Counted from the first letter of the stretch, positions 11,002-21,390 are shown. The stretch is 64,000 bases of DNA from Diphasiastrum complanatum (GCA_029204225.1 CM055095.1:33600590-33664589); one strand, 5' to 3'. The notes: generated by a model from the letters alone, not told the origin. Numbers and translations: made by a program.

Positions 11002-11940
11002 CTATTTACACACGAAGGAAGAAGAGCCAAGGAAGTTCTTGATCTTGTCCACTCTGATGTGTGTGGACCGATGAAAACATATTCGCTCTCAAGCTCAAAA
11101 TATTTTCTAACTTTCATAGATGATTACCGTCGAATGACCACAATCTACTACTTGAAGAAGAAATCTGAAGTATTTGATTCTTTCAAGAAGTTCGTGACAT
11201 TCAGAGAGCGATACACCTCGAAGAAGATACAGATCCTTAGATCGGACAATGGAGGTGAATACAAAACCACAGAATTCTCAAGATTCTATGAAGAACAGGG
11301 GATCGAACACCAGTTCACTCCTGCATACACACCAGAATACAACGGTGTGGCAGAAAGAATAAATAGAACGCTAGTCGAAGGAGCTAGATGCATGATGGCA
11401 TAGGCTCAATTGCTAGGCCAATTCTGGGTCGAAGCAATAGCTACAGTAGTACATCTGCAATACATATCAACAACAACAGCGCTGGAGAACGAAACACCGT
11501 ACGAGATGTGGACAGGCAAAAAGCCTGATCTGTCATACACACGAGTGTTTGAATGTGTAGCATACAAGCACATTCCAAAAGAAAAGAGAAGCAAGCTCGA
11601 TGACAAATCCGAGCAAACAATCATGGTTGGCTACTCAAACGGAACACATGTGTACAGACTCTACGATCCAACCACGAAGAAGGTTGTTTCGAGCAGAGAT
11701 GTGAAGTTCGACGAGTCCTCATTCCTTGGACTGAAAGACGAAAGAGGCCATGAGATCTTCACACTGCTACCTATTCAAGAAGGAGATCGAGGACAGTCAT
11801 CAAATCAGAATGTAGGACCCCAAACTCCAGAGCAGCAAGAAGCAGAGGATCGACCCGACAATCTTCAATGGAGCAAAGACACGCAGTTTGAGTACTACAA
11901 CTTCACAGAAGAGCTAGCTACATACCAAGAAGCTATCTAG
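11002..11940 (+). pseudogene. Copia D1 integrase
   Basis: Starts within the pre-core segment. The core shows DLVHSDVCGPM (first Asp), YFLTFIDDYRRMTTIYYL, ILRSDNGGEY (second Asp region) and PEYNGVAERINRTLVEGARC (third acidic residue, Glu). TAG at 11401-11403 interrupts, then QLLGQFWVEA, TPYEMWTGKKPDLSYTRVF and the C-terminal IMVGYSNGTHVYRLYDP block follow. The hinge to RT is acidic and Gln-rich (11760-11870). TAG at 11938-11940 stands where a Gln-type codon is expected. Confidence 0.8.
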
Positions 11941-12795
11941 AGTCCAGAGGGAGAATTCTGGAAACATGCAATGTCAGAAGAGATCGAGTCGATGAGGCGA
12001 AACGAGGCATGGACATTAGAGCCACTGCCAGAAAACAAAAAATTAGTTGACTGCAAATGGGTGTACAAGATGAAGCTGAAATCAGATGGCACCATTGGCC
12101 GTTACAAAGCAAGGCTTGTCACAAAGGGCTACACGCAGAGATATGGTGTCGACTATTTCGACACATATTTGCCCATGGTCAAGATGACAAGCATAAGGTT
12201 GCTCCTTGCATACGCCACACAGTACAATCTGGAAATTCACCAGATTGACGTGAAAACAACCTTTCTCCACGGAGGTCTAGAAGAGAAAATTTTCATGAAG
12301 CAACCTGAAGGCTATGAAGACCCCGACAACAGACAATATGTTTGTTGATTGCAAAGATGCATCTACGGTCTAAAACAGGCATCATGAACCTGGTACAAAA
12401 AGCTTGATGGTCTTTTGAAGTCTCTAGACTTCAATCCTACTCAACCAGACTGTAATGTCTACATCAAAAGAGTAGGAAAGGACTTCGTGATACTGACCAT
12501 TTTTGTGGATGATTCGCTGATGATAGGAAATTCCTTGATGTTAAACAAGGACACGAAGCGTCAGATTTCTGAAAACTATGAAATCACAGATCTTGGAGAA
12601 GCAACAAAATGCCTAGGGTTGGAGATCAGAAGAGATTGAACAAATGGCGAAATACACTTAAGTCAGTTAGAGTATGCCAAAAAAGTGCTGAAGCAATACC
12701 ACATGATGGACTGTGAAACGAAAGCCACACCAATGATAGCTGGAGCCAAGCTCACGAAATAGGATTGCCCAAAAACAGAAGAGGAAGAACAAAAC
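11941..12795 (+). pseudogene. Copia D1 reverse transcriptase
   Basis: RT_2-type domain: SPEGEFWKHAM, WTLEPLPENKKLVDCKWVYK, GRYKARLVTKGYTQRYGVDY, the IDVKTTFLHGGL block with the first catalytic Asp, and FVDDSLMIGNS, in which the usual YVDD is FVDD. In-frame stops at 12346, 12385 and 12637 (all TGA) and 12760 (TAG) inactivate it. The positions of TGA fit loss of Arg CGA codons. Confidence 0.8.
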
Positions 12796-13501
12796 ATGGT
12801 AGGTATATCCTACCAGAACTTAATCGGTAGTCTGATGTACTTAACAGTTTGTACCAGACCCAATCTGGCCTTCTATGTTTATGCATTTATCCAATTCTGT
12901 TCCAATCTTGGTCAAGCACATTGGAAAATGGCCAAACGAATCCTACAGTATCTGAAGGGTACCCAGAATGTTGGATTAACCTACAGAGCTAGAAACGAAG
13001 CAAAAGGATTCGAGCTGCATCACTACAGTGATGCAAGCTGGGCAAGCTGCAAAGATGATAGCAAGTCCATAACTAGAGGCTGTACGATAGCGTGTGGAGC
13101 TGCAATCAACTGGATATGCAAAAAGCAAACCTTGGTAGCTCAATCCTCTTGCGAAGCCGAGTATATCGCAGCTTCAAAAGTGGCAAATGAGGTAGTGTGG
13201 CTGCAAATGATGTTGGAGGCAATCGGGATACCACTAGAGGGGCCAAGCACGATGATGATGGACTCTCAGAGTGCCATCTATCTGTCCTAGGATCCTGTCT
13301 TCCATTCAAAGACAAAGCACATTCCTCTTAAGTACCATCATATTCGAGATTTGATCTCGAAAGCAGAGCTCTAGGTCCAGTTCATAAAATCAAAAAATAT
13401 GATTGCAGATCTCCTCACGAAACCGCTCGACAAGCCACTCTTTACAAAGCAAAGAGAGACAATTGGATTAAACGAACAAAGCTGCAAGTTTCAAGAGGGA
13501 G
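12796..13501 (+). pseudogene. Copia D1 RNase H
   Basis: The connection segment (GSLMYLTVCTRPNLAF), then RNase HI with HYSDASWAS, AQSSCEAEYIAASKVANE and MMMDSQSAIYLS. TAG at 13288-13290 stands where the paralogue D2 has CAG (27465-27467), and TAG at 13372-13374 where D2 has CAG (27549-27551). It ends with MIADLLTKPLDKPLFTKQR and the purine tract CAAGAGGGAG just before the LTR; the open frame itself continues to 13593 inside the LTR. Confidence 0.85.
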
Positions 13502-14324
13502 TGTCAAAAATGGTGAACTCCTGCAACTTTGTGGCAACACGAACAAGACACGAAGGTCAAACAATTCGTGATAATCAACGTGACTTTGACTAGAAGCATG
13601 AACGAGAACAATTTGCGACAGTCAACGTGTCTTTGACTCGAAGCACGAACGATTCGCGAGTCAATCGTGAATCGCAAACACCCCTCCAGGGCCGCAAAGC
13701 CAAAAAAAGGGACGCAAAACGAAAACTACGAAAAGGATGAAAGCAAATGGGAGATTACGAAACAGACGAAGGAAAATCTTTCGCACTGTTAGCTGGCAGC
13801 TCAACGGGCTTCACGCCCAGTTGAAACGAGTAGAAACGACACAGACTAACTAACTAGCTGATTAGCGTTAACTAGTGATGTGATTCTATGTTTAGCTATC
13901 TTGTAAACTCCACATAGTGGAGGTATAAACGATCCTCTCTGGATCATAAAGTAAGTAGTGAATACATAAGTGAATATAGAGATATGTAAGAGACAGAGAG
14001 AGATGTAGCGAATAGAGTAAGAAAGAAAAGACACCATAGCTGTGCATGAAAGTCTGCCAACAATCAGAATACAGCGAAAGAGTAGAATGTCATTCCGCCA
14101 ACGAACGAGACACTGACAAATTCATTCTAAACGAAAATTGATAATTCAGTCACTCTATTTTTGTGCATCTCGTCTTGTGCTGTGGATCATGATTGATGGA
14201 ATAGAATATGTTCTGTGATGCGTAGTCGAATGTTTGCAATCCTGTAAGGGCTTCCTCACAAAAGAAAATTAAAAGATAGAAAATTGTTTGCGATAAAGAA
14301 GATGAAGTGAGGATGAACACGAAT
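13502..14324 (+). repeat. 3' LTR of copia D1
   Basis: Matches the D2 5' LTR (25124-25913) from TGTCAAAAATGGTGAAC to about 14324, lacking only the last about 20 bp. Shared landmarks are GGAGGTATAAACGATCCTC and the AACTAGTTGATTAGC-type block. Confidence 0.8.
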
Positions 14325-14520
14325 CAGTCCCACGCACGCACTCCTGTGACAGTCGCACCCTTGCAAGTAGTTCGGAGGGCACCACGGATGGAGATTCTAA
14401 AGTATGATGGATCATCAGATCCCATCAGATTCCTCCAGATCTATGAGCAATCTTGCGAGATCGATGGTGATCGGACACCGACAGAAAAATTGATGATGTT
14501 TCCAATGTCTCTTGTGGCAG
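14325..14520 (+). pseudogene. Ty3/gypsy G gag, N-terminal part
   Basis: Codes for a gag start of gypsy type: MEILKYDGSSDPIRFLQIYE, then SCEIDGDRTPTEKLMMFPMS and LVA. The missing continuation, AQDWFFNLSEDEKTTWE, appears in plus orientation at about 18485. The gag was therefore split by the 14521-18475 insertion. The open frame begins inside LTR D1 (GTG at 14307), so the true start is lost. Confidence 0.75.
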
Positions 14521-14836
14521 CTTTTCCATTTGGCTTAGGTTGGCTTCTTCCAGTTCTGTTCCGCAACCTTTTGGCAACAAGTATTTATTAGTGAGAAGAG
14601 TGTTGGAATTTGATATTTAAGCCCTCAGATGGGCGATTAGCAGTAGGGGCACACTGGCCAAAAAAGCCATCAAAGAGATTGTGAATCTCTCTCTTCATAG
14701 TAACGATCCACAACTGGAATTTTAAAGATTTATGAGTTTTAGACGGACAATTGGCATCAAGTAGTCATTAGAGTATCACCTGTTTTTGTTCCTACAATAG
14801 ATCTTTTTCAATGCAATCAAGGAGGGTGAGGAGGCT
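14521..14836. other. No gene; left flank of hairpin array inside gag G
   Basis: Foreign to gag. There is no recognisable domain and only short frames. It contains a small imperfect inverted repeat near 14690 (GAGATTGTGAATCTC). Confidence 0.3.
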
Positions 14837-14973
14837 GGGGAACCATTTGCGTCGGCGTAGATGGTTCCCCATCCTCCTCACCCTCAATAAACTTGATTTT
14901 TTGCACACCCTTTTTTGGAAAAAAAAGAGTGAGGACCATCTGCGCCAGCGCAGATGGTCTGCCATCTCTCTTG

Positions 14974-15805
14974 TGTGCAAAAAGTAAAAAAAGGACCAAG
15001 AGTGGATCCTAATATGATCCTCAAGAGGGATTGGTTGTCAGATTACTTGATCTATCAATCTACTTCAGATTAAGATCAATCTAGATCAATTCTAGACACA
15101 AAATCCTAACAAGAACAATCATTAATTGAAGGTAAGTGTACTTTATAGTTTCACACGTGTGAAACATTGTCTGAGTACGGACTCCAACCTGAAAATCAAG
15201 TACACATTGATAGAACCTTAAAACAATCAAAACAAATGCAGACAAATGGAGAGAATCACTCAAAATTGCTTCCAAAACCAAGATTGGTGTCTCACATTGA
15301 TTATGGCCAAATGTGGCTCTATACATACAATAAGTGAGAGCTCGTGGTACAGATCATCCCTATGATCCCACATGTGTGAAGGTGCTTTGTCATATGATGA
15401 TTCATCATGCAAAAATGACACTTGGACAAAACCTTCTATTTTGAACACTTTTGGTCCATTTTCCTTCTATATGGAGATCTACTTGGAAATCTTCTAGAAG
15501 TCAAAACTCGCCTACCTCAACTTATTCCACACATGTGAGCTGTCCTCTACACATGGGATATGAAACTTATCCAAAGGATGTGGCTCATGCAATCAATAGA
15601 TTGATGCCATGTGTCATATGTCTAGAAAACTAGTTTTTGGCCATTTTAGCCACTAGAACTTGAATTAGATCATATGTACAACATATATGATTATGGTACA
15701 TGACAAGTACACTAGTTTCACACGTGAGAACAGGCTCCACACATGTGTGTTTATCTATATACAAGATTTTTGGCCTCTACCAAGCTTATTTTTGTATTTT
15801 TCACA
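14974..15805 (-). repeat. 3' LTR of element K
   Basis: 15293-15805 is repeated at 17497-17993 with small indels, for example the loss of one CACATGTGTGAAGG block. The rest (14974-15292) has no partner in the window; its inclusion rests on the TG...CA ends and the TCTTG flanks. It carries several CACACGTGTG or CACATGTG palindromes. Confidence 0.65.
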
Positions 15806-15942
15806 CTCCTCCTCAAAAATCTAGCTTGGTAGATCTAGCTTGATGGAACACATGATGATCTTGAACTTGACTCCATGGGCTGAATTGGTCTTTGCTGGTT
15901 CAAAAGGTGTGAAGATCAGCCAATGATGATGTTGATCTAAAA

Positions 15943-17286
15943 TCACCATATCCATGATAGTGCTTCTTTGATGTTGACATCTTTGATGAACTTGAGAGCT
16001 TTGCACCATCCTAGCATCTTCGAAATTGATTCCTTCCAAATTTCATGTAGATGCTTGACTTTGAGGCTTGCTCCTTCTTCATGTGCATGCTCCTCCATGA
16101 GAAAATAAATATTTCTTCTTGACTTACTAGGATCACAAAGATCTAACATCATGTTACCATGATCTAGAGAATTGGACTTATCCAAATTGGCAAGACTATG
16201 CATGCTATAATAACAAAGTGTTTGCATCATATCTTCATGCCTGTTTACCATGATAATCTCAGATCCAATGAGGCTAAATACTTCATTATAGAGATAAGTT
16301 TCTTTAGAAGATGATTCACTTACTCTCATAAAGAGTTTACAATTTGCCTCAATACAAATTTTCAAACTATGAGTGAACAAATCACGTTTGCTCTTACATG
16401 ACTCAAGAGCATACATTTGATGAAATAACCATTTGCTTTCTAATTGATTTAAAATGAATTTCAACCTTTTAAGAACATCATCTATGTTCTCAAGAGAGAC
16501 CTCATACTCAACTAGTATGGCTTTACTCCAATTTGGAGATGCAATGATCTCACTAAAGCAAATTGATTTATCAAATGACATAAGAGAAGTAAGTATGAGA
16601 TGTATACCACATGAGATATGCTCCTCTTTCCCTTGAAATGTGAGCCACATGGATTCAACCATATTTCTTGAGTTTATTTTTGGAATCACAACTTGAGAAG
16701 ATCTCTCCTCCTCAATCCTTGGCACACTTGAACCTTGAGATGATTCTTTAAGATCCTCTTCATGGTGCTCCTTCTTGATGGAAATCAGAGACCTCCATGT
16801 CTCATAATGATCACAACAACTATGACCACACAATATGCACTTCCTATGATTATCAAAATTACTTATGCTAGAAACATAAGTCCAAAAATCACCACAACTT
16901 GGCATGATTTTTCTAATATTGAGATCAAAAGGCATTTCCATCTCAATAAGGCTAACTACTTGCTTATGGATATAAGTGTCCACTTTGGATGCTTCACTTA
17001 TTCTCATAAGAAGTTTACAACTTGCCTTTAAGATTGAAAACTTACAATTTTCATCTTTATGAATGAACACATCATTCATGATCTTATTGAAACCAAAAGA
17101 TCCTACATTATGAAGATATTTCCATTTCCTTGACTTCATAACTAATGTAAGCTTACAAGGAAAACATATTTTGCTATCTTTTAAGGCATCACACTCAACT
17201 AGTATTGCCTTAATCCACCTTTGAGATACAAAAATCTCTTCAAAGCAAAATGGTTTTTCATAAGTTGACATGAGAGCATAAATCAA
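15943..17286 (-). CDS. 447-codon ORF of element K with internal duplication
   Basis: A long uninterrupted frame in AT-rich sequence. It contains two related modules: residues about 5-125 (from LMSTYEKPFCFEEIFVSQRW) and about 237-355 (from LMSFDKSICFSEIIASPNW). Both share W-x-KAILVE, a KW...H segment, a CKL-x-MR-x-SE block and TY...V-x-SLI. Between them are a Cys/His cluster (CILCGHSCCDHYE) and an acidic linker. The module start resembles the short region at the beginning of copia RT (F-x-EA-x-S-x-x-W-x-x-AM-x-x-E), but no RT catalytic motif follows. Function is unknown. The minus-strand start ATG is the first in frame. It may be a diverged remnant of pol rather than a working protein. Confidence 0.5.
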   Translation of the reverse strand: MIYALMSTYEKPFCFEEIFVSQRWIKAILVECDALKDSKICFPCKLTLVMKSRKWKYLHNVGSFGFNKIMNDVFIHKDENCKFSILKASCKLLMRISEASKVDTYIHKQVVSLIEMEMPFDLNIRKIMPSCGDFWTYVSSISNFDNHRKCILCGHSCCDHYETWRSLISIKKEHHEEDLKESSQGSSVPRIEEERSSQVVIPKINSRNMVESMWLTFQGKEEHISCGIHLILTSLMSFDKSICFSEIIASPNWSKAILVEYEVSLENIDDVLKRLKFILNQLESKWLFHQMYALESCKSKRDLFTHSLKICIEANCKLFMRVSESSSKETYLYNEVFSLIGSEIIMVNRHEDMMQTLCYYSMHSLANLDKSNSLDHGNMMLDLCDPSKSRRNIYFLMEEHAHEEGASLKVKHLHEIWKESISKMLGWCKALKFIKDVNIKEALSWIW

Positions 17287-17496
17287 ACTATTTTCATTTT
17301 GTGATTGCTCCTTATTCTTGATTTATTTCTCTTGCATAATAACAATAAGTTTGAACTTGTCCAAAGTTCCAAGCAAAATACTTTCCAAGGACATAAAATA
17401 AATCCAAGTTACTTTCATAAAAGTGACATCTATCTTTGCATCTTGAACCAAACAATGCATTTCCAAATGAAAAATTGCAAAAGATTTGACATGTGT
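17287..17496. other. K internal region between ORF and 5' LTR
   Basis: The minus strand remains partly open (the 17323-17625 frame reads into the LTR), but no domain is recognisable. The PBS expected next to the 5' LTR is absent. Confidence 0.4.
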
Positions 17497-17993
17497 TGCA
17501 TTGATTATGGCCAAATGTGGCTCTATATATACAATAAGTGAGAGCTCGTGGTACTGATCATCCCTATGATCCCACATGTGCTTTGTCATATGATGATTCA
17601 TCATGCAAAACTGACACTTGGACAAAACCTTCTATTTTGAGCACTTTTGGTCCATTTTCCTTCTATATGGAGATCTACTTGGAAATCTTCTAGAAGTCAA
17701 AATTCGCCTACTTCAACTTATTCCACACGTGTGAGCTGTCCTCTACACATGGGATGACACTTATCCAAAGGATGTGGCTCATGCAATCAATAGATTGATG
17801 CCATGTGTCATATGTCTAGAAAACTAGTTTTTGGCCATTTTTAGAACTTGAATTAGATCATATGTACAACATATATGATTATGGTACATGACAAGTACAC
17901 TAGTTTCACATGTGGGAACAGGCTCCACACATGTTTGTTTATCTATATACAAGATTTTTGGCCTCTACCAGGCTTATTTTTGTATTTTTCACA
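17497..17993 (-). repeat. 5' LTR of element K, inner side truncated
   Basis: A copy of 15293-15805. The outer end TATTTTTCACA is followed by TCTTG. Confidence 0.7.
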
Positions 17994-18242
17994 TCTTGTG
18001 CAACTGTTTTTTTTAGGTAAGCATGGATGGGACCATCTGCACTAGCGTAGATGGTTTTTCATCCCTCACTTTTCACAAAATACAACGAGGTGCAATCAGA
18101 AAATAGCATCTAAATGTGATGGGAAACCATCTGCAACAATGCAGATGGTTTCCCAGTCCTCGCTTTCTCACAAAAAACATGATTTGCTACCTAGAACTAG
18201 TATCCAAATGAGATGGGAAGCCATCTGCGCAGATGGTTTCCC

Positions 18243-18475
18243 GTCCATCGGTGTTCACAAAAAAGGATCAAAAATTTAAAAAGCGTGATCAATGCAACCC
18301 TCTTATTTGATTAAGTACCTACAAAACAAGTGTTCTAGAATCTATCTAGCTCAAACTCAACCTATTCTAAGTAGGCTATGTGCTCAATTCACATACCTCT
18401 ATGTATAATAAAATATACAAAGGAAATAAGGTGAGCATAGCCCCCAAAGTCAAGATAGGAAGATATTTTTTTCCA
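18243..18475. other. No gene; right flank of hairpin array inside gag G
   Basis: AT-rich, with no domain. The junction back into gypsy gag is near 18478-18486, where GTGGC occurs on both sides of the insertion (14514-14518 and about 18479-18483). This is compatible with a short target duplication. Confidence 0.35.
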
Positions 18476-19486
18476 TTCTTCACAATAGTGGCTCAAGATT
18501 GGTTCTTCAACCTATCGGAAGATGAAAAGACCACTTGGGAAGCAGTTAAAACGGCTCTCATCACGCGCTTTAAACCAAGGAAATTATGGGAAGATCCATT
18601 TCTGCTGTTGAACAAAGTTAAAATGGAGAAAAGAGAAAGGGTCAGGGATTATATCAAGCGGGTCAAACATTTGCAATCCGAATGCAATGTAGCACTAACT
18701 CCCAATCATGTGGTGATTATGTGGTTCCTCGCGGGGTTACCACTTAGCATCAGAAGAGAACTTAAACGATGGGAGCAGTATACTACCTTGCAAGGAGCAA
18801 TGGATGATGTCATCAGGGAAGAGGATGAGGGCTCTGGCGATGAATACCCAACCACCCAAACTCCAACTCCCTCGGTAGCATCATCATCATCCAACACTAC
18901 CAACTTGTCCACCGAGTTGTTGGTGGAACAAATGACAAAGCGACACAAGCAGTAGATGAAACAACTAATGGCTCAGTTTGACCAGAAACTGAAGCCCTTT
19001 CAGGGAGCTGTAGCACCAAATCAAAATCCACAGGAGCAAAACCAGCTGCAGTATCCCCGTCGAGAAAATGTATGGTGCTCAGTTTGCACTCAGAACCATA
19101 CAGCTAATGAGTGTCCAGTCTTAAAGCAAAATTTGAGACTGACACAGATTTTGCCATCTGTGCAATGCATTATTGGACGAGATGACATTTTGCCCATTTA
19201 GCCCCCGAATCATACAACAGAAGAGGAGTTCCTATCAAAATTCTTATCTCTATCATCAAGGGGCACCTAATGTGGCACCGAGGTATGGCACCGAGGTATG
19301 GTGCACCAAACAATCAACAACGTATGGATTTACCTGCACCACCAAGGCCAGCCAACCAGCAAGTGGCCCATGTGAACTTGACAACAACGGAGCACAAAGT
19401 ACCAGCACCACCTCAACTTGAGCAGTAGAAATGGTACAGGTCGGACGAACCATTTATGGATCCAGTCATTAACGTGATGCAAATAT
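18476..19486 (+). pseudogene. Ty3/gypsy G gag, C-terminal part
   Basis: 18476-18955 encodes the Retrotrans_gag core: AQDWFFNLSEDEKTTWEAVK, TRFKPRKLW, then the VRDYIKRVKHL and FLAGLPLSIRRELKRWEQY blocks, ending in a Ser/Thr/Asn-rich linker. A TAG at 18953-18955 precedes a second piece (18956-19201) with a knuckle-like C-x2-C-x3-H-x4-C (CSVCTQNHTANEC). Low-complexity Pro/Gln sequence follows to the LTR fragment at 19487. Confidence 0.75.
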
Positions 19487-19946
19487 CTAATAATGTCTTG
19501 CTTACTAGCGGACTTCTGGATCTGTTGATCCTCTTACAAAATTGTCTCACTCATAGGCGGACATGTATTCTATATATTTTCGTCTTACGGTATTATGCAT
19601 CAAGGAGAAAGTATATAGTTTGTGAACTTTTTCGTGTCACGTTGTGTAACTTCCAAATCAGAAAGATTAAACATCTACAACTAATCGCGAATTACAAGAG
19701 TGGCAGATTAGCCACGATCTAGACTACTTCTGCTGATGTCATGATATCTGATCAAGTACTTGTACCCCTCGGTACTTGGCTGATCTTTTTGGTCGTTCAT
19801 GGAGCAAGAATGATTTTGTGTCGCGAAACAATTTCGTGTTGTGTTGCAAAATTGTTCGCGAACAATTTTGTTTTGTGTGTCTTTTCTATCAAAATCAGAG
19901 TGGAGAGCTAGCAAGGCTTTGGCAATACAAACAATTTGTTTCTTTA
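19487..19946 (-). repeat. Diverged LTR fragment related to copia A
   Basis: Shares blocks with LTR A, including ACATCTACAACTAATC, AATTACAAGAGTGGCAGATT and the GAGCTAGCAAGGCTTTG-like end (compare 1137-1170 and 1487-1503). It lacks the first about 400 bp of LTR A. It interrupts gypsy G between the two CCHC regions and is probably a truncated solo LTR of a sister family. Confidence 0.65.
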
Positions 19947-20870
19947 TAACGAATATTATGTGACCTATGTAGCTCAACCTCAACATCAAGGTAGTAGAAA
20001 TTACGGCTACTACAAATGTGGTGAAGGCCATAGAATTGCGGAATGTCGATACAAGGGGCAATAGACATCCTTTTGTCGAAAATGCGATTATGGACATTGC
20101 TACAAAAAAAAAAAAAAATTGTCTATTAAGACCTCAAATGAGTGCACCACTGAACCTAATCACTGTACAACCTACAACAATTCCAGGAGGGAAAACAACA
20201 CTTCCAAGCCCCCGTGCTAGCAGTCACGTGAGCACAAAAGTGGCACCCTCACCACCCCCATCAGTATCAAAAGATCAACCCTCAGCTGCGAGATCATATC
20301 CGAATGTGAGAGAAGAAGGAAGGCAATATCAGAAAGATACGCCTCTGGGTGCAGGGAACCAATGATACTAGAGCCCATATACTGTGTGGACTATGAAGAA
20401 ACGAACAACGTCATCCACATTGGGACAGCGTGGGAAAGTGAAGAACACAACATCACCCTACCAATCAAGCCCAAGAGATTTGAGGTTGAGGCAACAGTGG
20501 TAGATGGAAGATCGGGTGTCAATTTAATCTCCACTACTTTGTACCAAAAATGGGGTCTACAAGGATTGAACCTAGCATGCCATCAAGCTAGCAGATCAAT
20601 CTTGTGTAAAACCAAATGGTGTAGTTGATGACATCCTTGTAAAAATAGCGGGAATACAGTTTGTGATCACTTTTGTGGTGATGGTCATACCAGAGTCCCC
20701 TTCTGCCTACCGCGTTTTACTAAGAAGACCATGGTTGAGAACTACACAAGTAGTTCACAACTAGGGTACTGGAAAACTCACCTTTAAGAACAAAGAACAG
20801 GTTGTGAAGGTCGATCCAACCACATAGGCGGCAAAACCTATTGCACCCAAGGCTGATGACGGATCAAACA
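19947..20870 (+). pseudogene. Ty3/gypsy G knuckles and aspartic protease
   Basis: After the LTR fragment the plus strand encodes NYGYYKCGEGHRIAECRYKG and a further Cys/His cluster, then a Pro/Ser linker. 20362-20628 holds a retropepsin-like segment with VVDGRSGVNLIS, where gypsy proteases usually read D-G-G-S-G-V-N. A frameshift near 20600 follows, then VIPESPSAYRVLLRRPWLR, the normal C-terminal protease block. RT and integrase are absent. Stops lie at about 20053 and 20763. Confidence 0.65.
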
Positions 20871-20874
20871 TATT

Positions 20875-21318
20875 GTGAGCATTGAATCTAAAAAGGACTC
20901 AACTCTCTTCTCAAATGTGACTCAGCATTTACAACAACTAAATATTTTTTTGGTACACACCACAGGCCTTTGTTGGGAAAACTTTAATGGAAACAACTTT
21001 GTGCCAAAGATGCTGAAGTATGTTGAAGTTTCATGGCAACTTAACAAATATAAGTTCATAGAAGATGACGATAAAGTACCTAAGTTAAATGAAATACTTT
21101 ATCCTATTCCTTGCGACATTAGAAAAGAAATGCTTCAGGGCCCTGGACTTGGGAGGCTTTTGTTTTTGCATATTGAGTCACTATTTAGTGAAAAATTAAC
21201 AAGAAAAAAGCCTTTGGGGGTCCACGCCGGCGCTGTTTACACACAAGGCCGAGAGCTTGTGACATGTGTAGTGCCAATGCAGAAAGTTGGAACAGCCTGT
21301 TGTCCTGTTCCAAGCTGA
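20875..21318 (+). CDS. Unassigned ORF
   Basis: 147 codons, of which residues about 35-110 look protein-like (FVPKMLKYVEVSWQLNKYKF, then a DDDKVPKLNEILYPIPCDIR block). I do not recognise a family. The end of the frame runs through a degenerate copy of a GC-rich foldback at about 21210-21235, so the C-terminus is unlikely to be native. It follows the gypsy protease directly and could be a captured exon or chance. No promoter or splice signals were settled. Confidence 0.25.
   Translation: MSIESKKDSTLFSNVTQHLQQLNIFLVHTTGLCWENFNGNNFVPKMLKYVEVSWQLNKYKFIEDDDKVPKLNEILYPIPCDIRKEMLQGPGLGRLLFLHIESLFSEKLTRKKPLGVHAGAVYTQGRELVTCVVPMQKVGTACCPVPS
21210..21235. repeat. GC-rich foldback, degenerate copy
   Basis: GCCTTTGGGGGTCCACGCC followed by GGCGCTG matches the left arm and centre of the two foldbacks at 21588 and 22644. 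The right arm is lost. Confidence 0.5.
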
Positions 21319-21355
21319 GGAAGAATATTTATTTAGTCTTTACCGTATGATCTGC

Positions 21356-21389
<34 letters not shown>

Positions 21390-21390
21390 G
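21356..21390. repeat. GA microsatellite
   Basis: About 35 bp of GA repeats with one ACA interruption. Confidence 0.9.

Larger units (their letters stand above)
11002..14324 (+). mobile_element. Ty1/copia D1, 5'-truncated, with 3' LTR
   Basis: Starts inside integrase and runs through RT and RNase H to a 3' LTR. From 11059 to 13593 all pieces lie in one frame (starts at 11059, 11971, 12415, 12796 and 13399 are congruent). The frame is broken only by in-frame stops at 11401 TAG, 11938 TAG, 12346 TGA, 12385 TGA, 12637 TGA, 12760 TAG, 13288 TAG and 13372 TAG. No frameshift was seen. The left end is cut against relic H and the right end against gypsy gag G. Confidence 0.85.
14974..17993 (-). mobile_element. 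Non-autonomous LTR element K
   Basis: The left copy (3' LTR, minus) is at 14974-15805. The right copy (5' LTR, truncated on its inner side) is at about 17497-17993. Ends are TGTGCAAAAAG and TATTTTTCACA. The 5-bp sequence TCTTG flanks both sides (14969-14973 and 17994-17998), a target duplication. A purine tract (GAGGAGGAG on the minus strand) abuts the 3' LTR. The PBS and the inner about 320 bp of the 5' LTR are missing. Between the LTRs lies one 447-codon minus-strand ORF and no recognisable RT, integrase or protease. Confidence 0.7.
14837..18242. repeat. Tandem array of five short hairpins, split by element K
   Basis: Five inverted repeats share an ACCATCTGC...GCAGATGGT core: 14837-14870, 14935-14958, 18032-18055, 18121-18154 (15-bp arms, 4-nt loop) and 18215-18242 (almost perfect palindrome). 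If element K (one target copy plus element, 3,025 bp) is removed, successive units start 98, 72, 89 and 94 bp apart. The array was therefore one tandem repeat with a period near 90 bp before K landed. Spacers share CCTC and TTTTTTCACA-like blocks. Confidence 0.75.

Noticed and set aside
14837-18242. CRISPR-like regular array
   Set aside because: The regular units are inverted repeats in a plant genome, spacers are not unique inserts of constant size, and no cas-like gene is present. It is a satellite or foldback array.
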